NCBI GenBank assembly: GCA_900323505.1
Contig: OOIN01000005.1
Location: forward strand, 682,001-746,000
Length of the DNA: 64,000 nt
Direction: 5' to 3'
Origin: Ustilago trichophora
Lineage: Eukaryota; Basidiomycota; Ustilaginomycetes; Ustilaginales; Ustilaginaceae
A program made the translations under genes and the position numbers. A model generated the notes under the pieces. The model was not told where the DNA came from and searched no databases. It saw only the letters and a program-made list of their open reading frames with translations. Below are positions 34,435 to 46,193 of the stretch, piece after piece. How positions within the stretch are numbered: the first letter of the stretch is position 1; every line of letters begins with the position of its first letter.

Positions 34435-37400
34435 ATGTCGCAGTCAGGCCTCACTGAGCCAGTGGCGGGATCTCATCTCGCTTCGACAAGCGCGGCTGGC
34501 GACAAACCTCCCGTTGCATCTACAAAAGCGCCCTCTGACGATGAGGCCGAAGAAGGAGAGATCCTCGATGAGGAGGAAGGTGAGATCTCCGAGAATCGCC
34601 CTTCCGAACCTGTATCCTTTTCCGCTGCACCCACGCAGCTTGTATCCGCCAACGTCGAAGAGCCCTCTCAGCCGTCGCCAAAGCAGCCCGCCACTCCTGA
34701 ATTACCATCAAGTAAGAATCTCGACAGCGGAATCAACGACGCCGACGGTCCGAAAGCCTCCCCGATCAAAGCGCCTGGTGAATCAGCGAAAGCAGACGTA
34801 CAATCTTCACAAGACGTTGAGCCTGGCCAATCCGCAACTGAACAGGATCATCCTCCTGCTGATTCTGCAACACCATTTGCCACAGAAGCAACTTCCAACG
34901 AGACGACAGCCAAAGACGCTAGTGCAGAGCAGGTATCCGCTGAAATTGCCGCACCACCGACCACAATGGATGCGTCCGCCGAGTCTCACGAAGATGTTCA
35001 AAAGGTAGCCACGCCGCAAGAGGCTGAGGACGCAAGCACCCCTCAGATCCCCGAGACAGCAGAGCTCCCGTCGAAAGAGATCGCCGTTGCAGCCTCTCCG
35101 CCTCAAGAAGAGAGCAAGGACGATCAAATGGAGGAGGACAAGCAAACTTCGACCGAAGCACCCTTCACCTCGACAAACCCACCAGCGGCAGACGAGCAAG
35201 CTGCCTCGGTCCGTGAGCCCCCGGCAGACGAAGCATCAAAGAACATTGGCCCGATTGAGATGGACGTTGACGAGAAGGTGGCCAGTCCCAAGCAGCCTGT
35301 CCCTAACGAGAACGACAAGCCTGTCGAGTCCGTGCCAGAGCCAGAGCCAGAGCCGATGCAGGTGGACGATGCCGTGCACACGCCCGCTTTGCCTTCCGAG
35401 GGCCCCGAAGCACCCGTTGAAGCCATGACCGAGACTGCCCTTGAAAATGCCGTCGAGAGCACAGTCACTGCGCAAGAAGCCGCTCAATCACCATCACAAG
35501 TCAAGATCGAACCTCAGGCAGGATCATACGAACAGCCGCCGCCACAAGCAACGCAGGCTACCGAAACAGTTGCACCCGATTCTGTCGAACTCACGCAACC
35601 TAGCCGTGAAGAAACGTTGCAAAGGGAAGAGCCAGGCACCGTCGAACCTCACACAGGACCGCAGATGCTCAAGGAGCCAGCAGAGCCTACCGACTTGCCT
35701 CGCCGGTCTCCCATGCCGCCGGCCGACGTGGCCTCAAACTTGGAAGCGCCAAGGTCCGAAGAGCCGCACCAGCGCGCACCGGTCGAGAGGGACGAGCCGA
35801 GGAGAGCGAGTGCAGAGCCTATTCGCTCCAGAAACTCCAACAGGGGCTCAGCCGCGCCCAGCTCTGTCCTCGAGAGGCGTGTCGAAAGGACCAAGGAGCG
35901 GTCTCATCCAGCCGAGCGCTCTCAAGATCGGGAACAGCGCGCTCGAGAAAAAGATCGCCGACGCGAGCTCGAACGCCTTGAGCGGGAACGCGAGCGTGAG
36001 CGCGAACGCATTCGCGAGTCAGAACGCAACACCGAGATGATGATTGCTCGTGAAAACGAAGAGGCTCGTCTCATTTGGTTGTCGCTACCGGGCAATGACC
36101 ATCCGCAGTACTACACCGACACTGACTCGGACTCGTGCTATGGAGTTGGCGGTGCTCTGGGCGTCGAGCTTACGGATGAAGAGGATCAGGATCTCCACCC
36201 ACCCCTTCCCTTGTCCCTCCAAGAATACCATCCAGCGCCTTCGTACTCGCAATCCTACTTTGACGACGCCTTCTACGCCTCCAAGCGCAAACGAACCGAC
36301 GATGGTAGCGACGACGATCTTCCCGCCTCGTCGCGTCGTTTCCGAAGGAAGCCTGTCTCCAAACTTTCAGGCGAGGACCGCTTTGCCTCGTCGAGCTCGA
36401 GGCCAGTGCCACGAGAGGCTCTGCCCTCGACAACGATGATTGACATCGACGACTTTCCTATACCAGACTCGAGCATCCGTGGTGAGCCATCGGAGCGTCC
36501 CTTTGCGAGCAGGATCGAGCGTGCCTCACTGCCCAGAATCTCTCCCTATGGTCGCATCGAAGATGCGCTGGAAGAGTACGACAGCTCCGACTCGGACGAA
36601 GAGGCGATGCGCATCGCGGAAGAGCGCAAGCGACGACACGGTAACCGCAGCGGCAACCGTGGCAACAAGCTTTCCCGAGACAAGGGGTCTCGCTGGGTTC
36701 GTCGCGGCAAGCTTGGCGGCTGGACCGAGATGCGAATGGAGAAGGAGATTGGTGATCGTGTGCGACACCGCGTCGAGGCAATGCAGAAGGACAATGTGCG
36801 CGCGCTGCTGTCGGCGATGCCCGAAGAAGACAAGGCCATGTTGGCACAGTTCCCTGTCCTGCGCAGCGGTCTCATTCCGAGCGATGCTCCCAGCAATGCC
36901 CGACGAGACGCACGCGGTCGACTTTTACCGTCGGACATTTCCGAGGCAGCGCGTATCGATGCAGAGCTTGGACTCGACGGTGGATCGGCTGGTCCGAGTG
37001 GATCAAGATTGCAGCGTCCTGAACATCTCACGTCTACCTCGCTGGCACCGACACTTCTTAAACCGGCCATCACGCCTCGGCAGTTGCTGACGAGCCACAC
37101 GCTTCGACACACGTTCCGCAACCCTCACATTGCCGCTCTAGGCAAGACCGCACTCGACCTCATTGAGAGTGAGGGTGTTGTGGGTCGAGCGGTGGGTCGA
37201 TGCTGGGCTGCCATGGAACGTGGTGGCTGGAACGAAGATCCTGAGCCGAAAGGTGACGAGTTGAACGGGTCCGAGGCTGCGGAACTGCAGAATGGCAACT
37301 CGGCCAATGGCATGGATATCGACGGATCGGATGCTGAAAGCTCTGCCAGGCATGTGAACGGAGACGTCACGTCCAGCAGCATGTTTGGCTCGGCAATCGA

Positions 37401-37923
37401 CAATCCTGCGCTCTCGCATCTGGACAAACTCTTTGTGACGAAGAATGGCCTCGCTATCCCCCGACTGGACGATATGGGGCAACCGATCTTTGTGCCCCCT
37501 TCCCCGTCGACACAGGCAGCTCGTGCGCAGGCCGGGATGGCCGAAGAAGCCGCCAACGAGGCTGTGATCGAAACAACACTGTTGCCGGCCACAGAGCAAC
37601 GCTCGATTGTGCTGGCAGCGCTCGAGTGCCTCCACGATCTGGCGGCCGACTCTCGAGAATATGTCGAGCGATTGGAGGAGGTCCGATCGCGACTTGCTGC
37701 TGTGAAGCGTCGCCGCGCGCAGGTGTGGAATGCCGTCCGGCAGTGGGCGCTGGACAAAGATATCGAGGCGACGTCGCTGGCGAATGGGGTCAGAGTGGAA
37801 CAGGACGGTACGTCCAAGTCTGCTGCTGCTGCTGCTGTCGAAGCTGCGGCGGCTCTGTCTTCGGACGCAACAGCTGCAGCTACTGTTGTGACCAACGGTA
37901 GCTCGCCTAGAAAGAGGAAGTAG
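34435..37923 (+). CDS. Rxt2-like protein, candidate Rpd3L histone deacetylase subunit
   Basis: A single exon of 1162 aa. The first 500 residues are acidic, Pro/Glu/Ala-rich and probably disordered (EEGEILDEEEGEISE). A highly charged Arg/Glu helix follows (about 495-540). Then comes LIWLSLPGNDHPQYYTDTDS, and near residue 741 GNRGNKLSRDKGSRWVRRGK, which resembles the NRG-KL..RRGKL core of the RXT2_N family. The C-terminal part (RNPHIAALGKTALDLIESE from about 885, and a helical segment around 1045-1105 ending VWNAVRQWALDKD) matches the layout of fungal Rxt2 proteins. Yeast Rxt2 belongs to the Rpd3L complex acting in mating and invasive growth. Much longer than yeast Rxt2 because of the N-terminal extension. 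Assignment is by pattern memory. Confidence 0.6.
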   Translation: MSQSGLTEPVAGSHLASTSAAGDKPPVASTKAPSDDEAEEGEILDEEEGEISENRPSEPVSFSAAPTQLVSANVEEPSQPSPKQPATPELPSSKNLDSGINDADGPKASPIKAPGESAKADVQSSQDVEPGQSATEQDHPPADSATPFATEATSNETTAKDASAEQVSAEIAAPPTTMDASAESHEDVQKVATPQEAEDASTPQIPETAELPSKEIAVAASPPQEESKDDQMEEDKQTSTEAPFTSTNPPAADEQAASVREPPADEASKNIGPIEMDVDEKVASPKQPVPNENDKPVESVPEPEPEPMQVDDAVHTPALPSEGPEAPVEAMTETALENAVESTVTAQEAAQSPSQVKIEPQAGSYEQPPPQATQATETVAPDSVELTQPSREETLQREEPGTVEPHTGPQMLKEPAEPTDLPRRSPMPPADVASNLEAPRSEEPHQRAPVERDEPRRASAEPIRSRNSNRGSAAPSSVLERRVERTKERSHPAERSQDREQRAREKDRRRELERLERERERERERIRESERNTEMMIARENEEARLIWLSLPGNDHPQYYTDTDSDSCYGVGGALGVELTDEEDQDLHPPLPLSLQEYHPAPSYSQSYFDDAFYASKRKRTDDGSDDDLPASSRRFRRKPVSKLSGEDRFASSSSRPVPREALPSTTMIDIDDFPIPDSSIRGEPSERPFASRIERASLPRISPYGRIEDALEEYDSSDSDEEAMRIAEERKRRHGNRSGNRGNKLSRDKGSRWVRRGKLGGWTEMRMEKEIGDRVRHRVEAMQKDNVRALLSAMPEEDKAMLAQFPVLRSGLIPSDAPSNARRDARGRLLPSDISEAARIDAELGLDGGSAGPSGSRLQRPEHLTSTSLAPTLLKPAITPRQLLTSHTLRHTFRNPHIAALGKTALDLIESEGVVGRAVGRCWAAMERGGWNEDPEPKGDELNGSEAAELQNGNSANGMDIDGSDAESSARHVNGDVTSSSMFGSAIDNPALSHLDKLFVTKNGLAIPRLDDMGQPIFVPPSPSTQAARAQAGMAEEAANEAVIETTLLPATEQRSIVLAALECLHDLAADSREYVERLEEVRSRLAAVKRRRAQVWNAVRQWALDKDIEATSLANGVRVEQDGTSKSAAAAAVEAAAALSSDATAAATVVTNGSSPRKRK

Positions 37924-38994
37924 AGGACTCCCGCTCTCGTGTTTGATCAAACTGCAGCTTGCAATGTATCCCTTTCTCAACTTTTACAATGATCGGGGGC
38001 CACTGTGTTTGAGAAAGAGGCTGTGGATCAAGCGGGACATGTATCGCACACGTGGCCTCACAGACATATGAGTTGCTCATCGCATTGTGTACTGTTGTCG
38101 AGCAGAACATGCATGTCGAAATTGGCTGCATCGAAGCAGAACTTGGGCACGCACGCGACACAAAATATCCGAGCGGCCGTTGGGAGTGGGCTGGAGCGGT
38201 GATTGAGGTGGGGCGCTGGGTCGCAGTGCATTGCAGCGGGCTCAGTGCAGGCGAGAGGTATCGCGACAGCCATGTGGGTGGACGATGCGAGTGGTGGGTT
38301 CAAGTCATCGGATGCGCTGAGACCGATCGACTCTGCTCGGCGTTGGAAATCCAGCAGGCGGCATTGAACGAATCCACAGACGTTGTCACTGATCGAGTGG
38401 ACGAGTTGGGGGCGGCTGCGTTGTCAATGTGCGTGGATGTGCTGTTGATATGCTGCGGCGATGCCATGCAAACATCTGTTGACGAGAATGATGCAGCGGC
38501 GAGAGTTTTCTGACAGCTGCAAATGCGCTTCTTGTCTGTGTTGCCGCTGCATCTTTTCTGCTGATGGTCGATTTCCTGCACTTGACAAATTAAGGCTGTC
38601 TTTTTTAGCGCATCATTTCACCGTTGAATTATCGGTACACTGGCACGCGTGCCATTAAAACATGTCAACAAAACCCCTGCAGCTCTGCGAGCGTGCATGC
38701 GTGGGTCGCTGCTCTGTCGATCACAGAATCACGCACGTCACGCACGGGAAGATGGAACCGAGGCGATTTTTCGTGCACAGGCCGAATAAAGGCTGCTGCA
38801 GCTTCGGATTGACCCGCAGAACCAGCAGATAGCCATGCAGCCGAACCATGGATTGTCTGTGCGGGCCCTGCTCCTCTTCATGTACATGGATCTGCCGAGC
38901 TGTGTCACCTTGTGCCCTCACTCAAAGAGCCGAAGAGCGGCGTTGTGAATTGATTGATCCGATTGAGTCTGCGCAAGAGAAATGTGTGTGTCTC

Positions 38995-39072
<78 letters not shown>
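38995..39072. repeat. (TG)n-(GA)n compound microsatellite
   Basis: TG dinucleotides to 39012 pass directly into about 30 GA units ending at 39072. A pure homopurine/homopyrimidine tract of this length could form triplex or other non-B DNA. Confidence 0.95.
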
Positions 39073-39077
<5 letters not shown>

Positions 39078-40644
39078 TGAGGGAGAGAAACGGCTGTGTT
39101 TCCGTGGGGCAGTGTGCACCTCTCGATTGCATTCAAGATAATCGATCAAAGGCTGATCCGAACACTGTCGGCCAAGTCGCTCCAGAACACGATCAATTGC
39201 TGTGCCTTAGCTGGTTCGCATGCCGACGAAGACAAGCCGACGGAGACCCACGTTCCGGTCTCGTCTTTCTGGTCTGCTTCACCGCGGGCTTGGAAATATA
39301 ACGTCGTTCTGTTTTAGTCTGATGCTTGGCTCGACGCTAGATACACCAAAGCTTTCTACACTGTGTCCAGCTCTACGGCCCGGGTCGCGCTCCCGTTGCC
39401 CAAGATGTCATTGCATCAGAAAGAGGCGAGGATCTGAGGACGAGCGGACCAGCAGACAGAAGCACAGATCAACGGGCGGAGGGATTCCTTTTAAACTACG
39501 CCACGAGCTAAAAGCGGAATCGCACATATCGCATGCCAAAGCACGAGCGCCTGAGAGACAGTAGTCCGATGGAGCGATTGGAAACAGCAAAATCAAGTGG
39601 ACAGCTCATATCAGATGACAGAACGGTATTCTTGACCCTGCTGCGGCTCTTGCCCTAACTCCGTCACATCCCTGGTCTTGCGGCAGCCCATATAGTTGTC
39701 AGGGTCTCAGAGTAAGCTGCGAATGTGTGGTGTCTGAAAGCCGAAGACGAAACCCCCCTTTTTCATATTCTCTTTCGTGTGCTGATTCAGGTTTGCTTGC
39801 TGCATCAGGCTTGGTGTGAGCGTGAGCTTCCAGTTTGTGCCTTTTCTCCGCACAATTCAAAAACCACTCCGTTGTTACCTCCTGCACCTGCTCTGGGGTG
39901 CATTGCGTTGGCCGCACGTATGCTGTCGTATCATAGCGTCGACCAACGGACACGATGACAACGACAATACGAGTCATGTCTCTGGAGCTGTTTATAATCA
40001 CCTCCGAAAGAAGTCATTCAATGCCATCGATCAATCCCGGCAATTGTCGGAAATGGTAGGATTCCAGAATGTACACGAGAAAAGGACTGTGCTTGCTTGT
40101 AAGACGCTGCACAGCACTTGAGATACGATGGGGACATTCAAGTCTCGGACCAGGGCGAGAATGCACCAACTCGACCAACTGGTAGACAGCAAGAGTGTCT
40201 CAGAACTTGTTGTCAAGGGCGAAAAGAAAGAGTACTCTTTTCTCTTCTCTTTTCCTTTCTTCTTTCTTTCTTACCGCGTCGAAGAGAATTGCGAAATGAA
40301 GGACAGGAAAGGCAAAGGCCCGCGACACTGGTCTGAAGCAGAGGAACTGTAAAGGTGGGCGGTCAGCAGGCGACGGACGAGTTGCGGAAAGAGGGGGCGA
40401 GAGACGGAGCAAGCTGTCTACATTACTGTGTGCTTTTCTGCATTGGACTGCACTCTTTGGCCCACACTGAGATGCACGAGAGAGACAAAACCCACGGGTG
40501 CTTGCTACTATTGGCTGGCAATGCGAGACGGAGAACAGAGGCCCACAAGACACACACGTACAGTACACAAAGCAGAGACGCCTTTTCAGTCGCTGCTTCT
40601 GTCCTGCATGAGGAAGGATGATTGACCCTGAGCTCAAGCTCTTG

Positions 40645-40675
40645 GATACAATACAGTACTGTACTGTATTGTATC
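40645..40675. repeat. 31-bp palindrome with the ACAGTACTGT core
   Basis: Fifteen-base arms are perfect reverse complements around a single T. The core ACAGTACTGT (40653-40662) recurs in two other intergenic regions of this window (45566-45575 and 57441-57450). Confidence 0.9.
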
Positions 40676-41617
40676 AATTTCAGAGGCAACCAGCTCGGTC
40701 TCGGCTACACCGGTGTCCTGGTCGGGCAGATTCCCTGACGAATCAGGCTGAGAGAGACATGAGAAGAATTTTGGGTTTTCAAAGCGAGAAAAATGGACAG
40801 ATTCGCGTTGGCTGGCAGTGAAAAAATTTTGGGGTGGGGAAAAGGGGGTGATTAGAGAGCTTGAGGCGAGCCAGCGAGGAAAATTCAAAAGGGAGAGCGG
40901 AATCCTGGGAAGCGAAACTAGCGACCAAAAAAAAAAAAAGAAAAAAAAAAGAGGAAATTCGTGTCCCGATTGGCCAGTTTGAGGCAGAGACACAAGGTGA
41001 AAAAAAAGGTGACCGACAAAGACCAGCTCATCGGCCCGGCAGGAGGCCGGACAGTCTCTGACTTACAGAGTACTTTTTTTTTCACCTCTCAGAACTGAAC
41101 TTCGGAGGACAAGAGATCGGCGAAACTCAACAAGGTCAAGGCAGAGAGATGATCGCTGGCAGCCATTGAAGGCCTGCCTGGGTATCCATCGCTTCGAAAG
41201 AAGAAGAAAGAGTGACCAAGAAGTTTGTATTGCTGAATAGAAGTAGTTTAATTTGAGTTCGAAATGAATTCTTTCCTGAGTGGATGAAGCAAGCGGAATA
41301 GACAGGGCCGGGTTGTTATCGGTGCTGGAGATTCAGACCACGAAACGCTTTTCTCATGACATTCTCTATCTCTACATAATCTCAAGCAGAGACTATGCTC
41401 TCTCTGTGCGTTGCTTCATTTCAGTGGGACGGAATGAGCATATGATGATGTTGAAGGCAAGAAAAGACCGGGGACAGGCGGGAAGGATGAACGCGAAGAA
41501 AAAAGGGGAAAAAGTAACAAATCCTGCATTTGCGGCAGATCAGTTGTGTGTGTGTGTGTGACTGACTGTAGATCAACCTGTTAGCCGTCAATCCTTCAGT
41601 GCCAGCGCCAGCTCACA

Positions 41618-41632
41618 GTGTATGCGTGTGTG

Positions 41633-41663
<31 letters not shown>

Positions 41664-41692
41664 ATGCGTGTGTGTGCGGGTGTGTGCGGGTG
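41618..41692. repeat. GT/GC-rich simple repeat
   Basis: A GTGTGT run followed by GTGC units and GTGTGTGCGG units. Alternating purine-pyrimidine sequence capable of Z-DNA; no gene overlaps it. Confidence 0.9.
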
Positions 41693-42184
41693 ACTGCGCC
41701 TGTGTGGCAAAATGTTGGCACGGCGGCAGAGCAAGAAAGTCGAACAAGCAAAGACAGAGAGAGATAGGAAACGCTAGCCAGGCCAGTGTAACACGACCCG
41801 CGGCCGACTCGTTGGTGCACTCGCCGAGTGCGCTGCAAGACCAGACTCAACCTTTTCTTTTCTTTTCTTTTTCTTTGACTTGCTCGCGGCAGTGTGTTTC
41901 TCTCCGTTGCAATGCGGTGCGGTGCGGTGCAGCGCAGCGCAGGCGAGGTGAGGAGGCAGTAGGACAGCGGCACGTCTTTTTTCTTGTTCTCTCTTCTTCT
42001 TGTGCGTTTTTGAATTTTTAGACCCTGCTCAGGCATTCTGCCAGATTTTCTCTTTTTGTTTTTTTTTCTTTTTTTTTTTTTTTTTTCCCCTCTTCTCTTT
42101 TTTGACTTTTGACTTTTTGACCTTGCGTGACTTTCTTCGCTGCCCTGCATCTCGCTGCTTTTTTACCTGCGCCTGCGCTTCTAT

Positions 42185-43133
42185 GCTGCTGCCGCTGCTT
42201 GTCGTCGTGCTGCTGCCTCTGCCTCTGCTTCTGCTTTGCTGCCATTCGCTGCTGCCACTTGCAAGCAGGCAATCTGCAACCTGCGTGTCGTTTCTCTCCC
42301 TCTTCCTCTCTCCTTTGCCCCCGTCTTCTGCTCAACACCTCGCCCCCTTCCTCACACGCTACACATCGTCGTCTTCACCATCACTCCAATCCTCCATCTT
42401 ACCCCTGTGAGGCGCGGATAGCACATCTTTCTCATCGTGCTTCTTCCCCATCATCCACCTGGTTCCCGTTGTTTCTTCAGGGCTCTATCGTTCTCGCTCT
42501 TGACGCGACAGGAAAGAAAGCCGTCTTCATCTTTCGATTTCCCTCCTAGTCCTTTCCTCTTTTCCTTCGAATCAATCCAGCCCATCTTGGCTATCGGACA
42601 GGACAAGCTTCAATCGATCTTTGCCACCAGCTTTGGCTTTGCTCGATATCACGTTTCATCCTTAGGAAGCGTCTGGGTGTCTGCATCTTCCCTACACTCT
42701 CTATCTCAGCTCCGTTGCAGCAACCTTCTCACCTGGTCACCCCAGTTGCGCGCGCTTCTTTCGCAAAAAAAGTGATTCGCATCAGGAAAAGCATATCGTC
42801 TCGTCTTTTTGCTCGGACAAGCATTGACGTTCTCACGTAGCCGCTTGCGCATTCAGCCTTTCGTCTTCTTCTACTTTCTACTTCCGGTTCGCTTCTTTTT
42901 GGCTTCAAGCTTCATTTCTCTCCGTCAAGGACCTACGCATTCTTTTCTCGTACAGACAGCGGATCCAAAAGCTCTGTCTCTCTTACCACCTCCTATCCCA
43001 AAATCGCTTTCTGCTCTTGGCGGCGCATTCTAGTTTGGAAATCTCTTTCGCCTCTTCAGTTTTTCCTAAATAAAAGCATCTCTTCCCCTCCCTTGTAGCT
43101 CTCTGCAAGTCTCTGTCTCTCCCCTTTTCAAAA
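42185..43133 (+). promoter_or_regulatory. ATG-free pyrimidine-rich leader of the APSES gene
   Basis: Reading each line, I find no ATG on the plus strand from 42186 to the start codon at 43134, about 948 bases. The composition is strongly CT-rich. This is the signature expected of a long 5' untranslated leader scanned by ribosomes. A TAAATAAAAG sequence at 43067-43076 could instead be a late TATA-like element giving a short leader, so the true start of transcription is unresolved. Confidence 0.55.
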
Positions 43134-44479
43134 ATGTCTACCGCTTCCCCTCTCCACCACGGTCACGGCAACGGCAGCTACGGCACCAACTCGCCCGCTC
43201 CCACCGGCGTTACTGGCCGAGACGCTGGTGTCGCCGCAGCTACCGTCGCTGACTCGGCCGTCCGATCGGGCTCCGTGGCTGCCTCCGCCTCTGGCAGCGC
43301 TCCAGGCTCCGCCTCTGGCTCCATGTACGGCGAGGGACACGCTCATCACACTGCCCACCACCACCACTCGGGTCACCACGCTCACTCGCACGGTGCGTTG
43401 GCTAGCCCTGTCAACGGTGGCCATAGCTCGAGCTGGTCGCCCTACGGTTACCCCTCGGCCCCCGTCTACGGCGGCAGCCCCAGCCCTTACGGCCACAACG
43501 CCTATTCGCAGTATGCTAGCGGCTACGGCTACGCCAACGGCACCACCCATCACGTCGCCACTGCCCCTACCACACCTGCTGCCAACGGCACTACCTACCA
43601 CGCCGGAGTCAACGGCATGATGATGCACCACGGACAGCACGCTGGCTACGGCTACGGCAGCCACCACCTCGGTTCTCACACGCCCACGCACACCCACAGC
43701 CACTCGTCCGCCTACTTTATGAACGGCGACGGCTCTCACGGCCACCTCAACGGCTCGACTCACCTCTCCTCGCCCTCGTACACCTCGGCTCCTCAGTACT
43801 CGACTCAGTTGCCCCTCGCCGGCCGACACCGCGTCACTACGACGCTTTGGGAGGACGAGGGCACGCTCTGCTTCCAGGTCGATGCTCGTGGCGTCTGCGT
43901 GGCTCGTAGACACGACAACAACATGATCAACGGTACCAAGCTCCTCAACGTGTGCGGCATGTCGCGTGGTAAGCGAGACGGTATTCTCAAGAACGAAAAG
44001 GAGCGAATCGTTGTCAAGGTAGGCGCCATGCACCTCAAAGGTGTCTGGATCTCGTTTGCCCGCGCCAAGCAGCTCGCTGAGCAGAATGGCATTGCCGACG
44101 CGCTCTACCCCCTCTTTGAGCCCAACATTCAGTCGTTCCTCTACCACCCGGATAACTATCCCAGAACCGCGGCTGTCATCGCCGCTGCTCAGGAGCGACA
44201 GGCTCAGCGACAGCGAGCTCCTGGTCTTCCTAGCCCCGGTGCCAACGGCACCTCGCAAGCACCACCGCTCATGCGAGCCAACACCACACCTTCTAACGGC
44301 GACACTTCGGGGTTTGGTAGCGGGTTGAGCAGCAGCACCAGCTGGACTGGCTCTCACGACCAAGGCCACGCTTCAGCTCCCACCACCACTCAGCCCTCGC
44401 CCTCCTCGATGCACAACGGCGCTGCCACTCAGATGCACATGAGCCTCTCGAGCCACGGCACCTCGTCGCCTACCTACTC

Positions 44480-44515
<36 letters not shown>

Positions 44516-44954
44516 GTATCCCATGACCGCCGCCCAGCAGCTTGCTCGCCCTTCAGTGGGCGAACGACGCCAGTCGGCACCAATCACCCTCAACACGGTT
44601 GGCCACACTGGCCATGCTGAGAACCCATACGGTGCTTCCAACCTAGGTGCTGTCAACGGAGGCCTCGTCAACGGTGCCCGCAAAGTCTCGGGCTTGAAGC
44701 GTTCCTGGAACGACGCGGAGGACCTCAACGGGTCCGCAACCGCTTCCCCATCGGATCGTGATATGCAGCGAAGCGGCAGCGGCGCTTCCAACGGCTACAA
44801 GCTCGACGGCGATGAGGCTCATAGCCCCGACACATCGGGCGACCGTCTCGCCAAGAAGAACAAGGCCATGCCACAGCGCGGTGCCGCCATGCCCTCCATG
44901 TCTGGCAACATGCTGATGGGTGTCGGCAACGGCAACGGCATTCATCATGAGTAA
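43134..44954 (+). CDS. ust1: APSES transcription factor, StuA/Ust1 orthologue
   Basis: A single exon of 606 aa. The N-terminal 225 residues are His/Gly/Ser/Tyr-rich and low complexity. The APSES DNA-binding domain spans about 233-345: [60 protein letters not shown], and [20 protein letters not shown]. It is near identical to the StuA/Asm1/Phd1 type rather than the ankyrin-bearing Swi4/Mbp1 type. A run of 13 Gln begins near residue 450. A Lys/Arg patch near the C-terminus ([12 protein letters not shown]) may be a nuclear signal. In Ustilago maydis the StuA-type factor Ust1 controls dimorphism, virulence and sporulation. The symbol is given on family grounds. The upstream region is about 5 kb, consistent with complex regulation. 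Confidence 0.88.
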
Positions 44955-45864
44955 GGCAAATTCGCAACACAATTAAGAATGATGGCAACCGTCTCCTTTC
45001 CCTGCTTCCTCTGGTCCCCGGTGCGCGTCCCTCGATGGAATAGTACACCTTTAAAAAGTTCCCTATCAGCATCTGCATCTCGTGCTCCTTGCCCGACACC
45101 AAGCATCAACTCTCTCCATAGCCCTACCCATCATCAACAACTCACAAGAATCTGTTTTTTCTCTAATCTCACGAGGATGTGCCTATGCTCCTCCTCCTCC
45201 TATACTTTCCTTTGAGACCCGCCTCATGCTCGTCCTCATCCCAATTTTGTGAAATATAAATGTCTCTTGGTTTGCTTACCTTGTGCGGCTGTGAGTGGGT
45301 CAAGTTTGTGTGGGAGTGTGACTGTCTTGCGAAGGTTTGCATGGCGAAAATGTGTTGACGATTGAGTTCAGCTTGGGATCCGAGGACGGGCGAGAGGAAA
45401 GTCCAGAGTGCGTGGTGACGCTGCGGCAGATGTTGGCGCTGCACAAGAGCATGCAACTAAAGTTGCTTACAAGACCATGTTCGCATTGGCGATATCGCAA
45501 TAGCTGGCTTGCATGCAGTTCGTATCTGTATCGTGAATTTGATGCTGGTAAAGCGAATGTACAGTACAGTACTGTAGTTTGCTTCTTTCGATTCGTCGTG
45601 ATGGCCGAGAGAGATTCAACCACATTTGACAAAATGACTGTGTACGGCAAAATGACTGATTTTGGCGACTTTTTTCCTGCTCAGCCTTGACAGCACCAGA
45701 TGTGTTATTGGAAGTTGATGTTGCCAAGGAGCTACTGCAGGCAGCAGACAGCCAGGTATTGTTAAGGCTGTAGGGTCTAAGTACCGCAAGCGGCCACGGC
45801 CAGGTGAATAGGGTGGGATAAGGAGCGGCCGTTCAGTCGTGATGGGCGGATCAGGTCGGAACGG
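44955..45864. other. Intergenic region between ust1 and the repeat copy hosting the transposon
   Basis: No supported gene. It contains a copy of the TACAGTACTGTA palindrome at 45565-45576 and a nearby short direct duplication AAAATGACTG (about 45632 and 45649). Confidence 0.4.
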
Positions 45865-45942
45865 TAGGGGAAGCACACTAACTGAGTTGCTATGGAGCTA
45901 ACTAAGTATTCCTTTTTCACCATCACTTCGAGACACCAATAC

Positions 45943-45978
45943 AATGTTATCGTGATGCTATATGGTGTTATTGTGATG
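45943..45978. repeat. Left subterminal repeats of the mariner-like element
   Basis: Two copies in series of AATGTTATCGTGATG (45943-45957) and a variant GGTGTTATTGTGATG (45964-45978). More degenerate copies follow near 46000-46055. The orientation is opposite to the copies at the right end. Likely transposase accessory binding sites. Confidence 0.7.
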
Positions 45979-46193
45979 ATTGATTGGGATACTGTGCCTC
46001 GGATCGTGATGAGTAATGTTGTTATCGAGATCCCTAAGCTGATGTCATCGGGATGCTCGGCACTTTTCGGGACAGCCGACCGGGGCTGACACATCTGCTC
46101 AGGCCACCCGTATACTCTCTGTATCGATCCTCCGGCCAAACCAACCATCCTCTTTGCCTCATCACCATCACCATCACCATCACCATCATCAAC

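Larger units (their letters stand above)
37924..42184. other. Gene-poor region upstream of the APSES regulator
   Basis: About 4.3 kb with no supported gene. Open frames are short or cross simple repeats; the longest plus-strand one (38052-38513) begins at GTG, not ATG. The stretch contains TG/GA and GT/GC microsatellites, homopolymer tracts (40927-40950, 42059-42086) and a 31-bp palindrome at 40645. Such long upstream regions are common for developmental regulators in fungi. Confidence 0.5.

Noticed and set aside
38052..38513. 153-residue plus-strand open frame
   Set aside because: Begins at GTG rather than ATG, has no motif and no splice context; probably chance.
38995..39072. GA tract as a CRISPR or telomere-like array
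   Set aside because: Plain dinucleotide microsatellite without spacers or telomeric unit.
43128..44369. 413-residue open frame antisense to the APSES gene
   Set aside because: Val/Gly/Ser low-complexity mirror of the sense gene; no independent support.
46053..46193. Upstream extension of the transposase frame
   Set aside because: No ATG in the extension and it includes subterminal repeat sequence; the start at 46194 precedes the family's helix-turn-helix at a normal distance.
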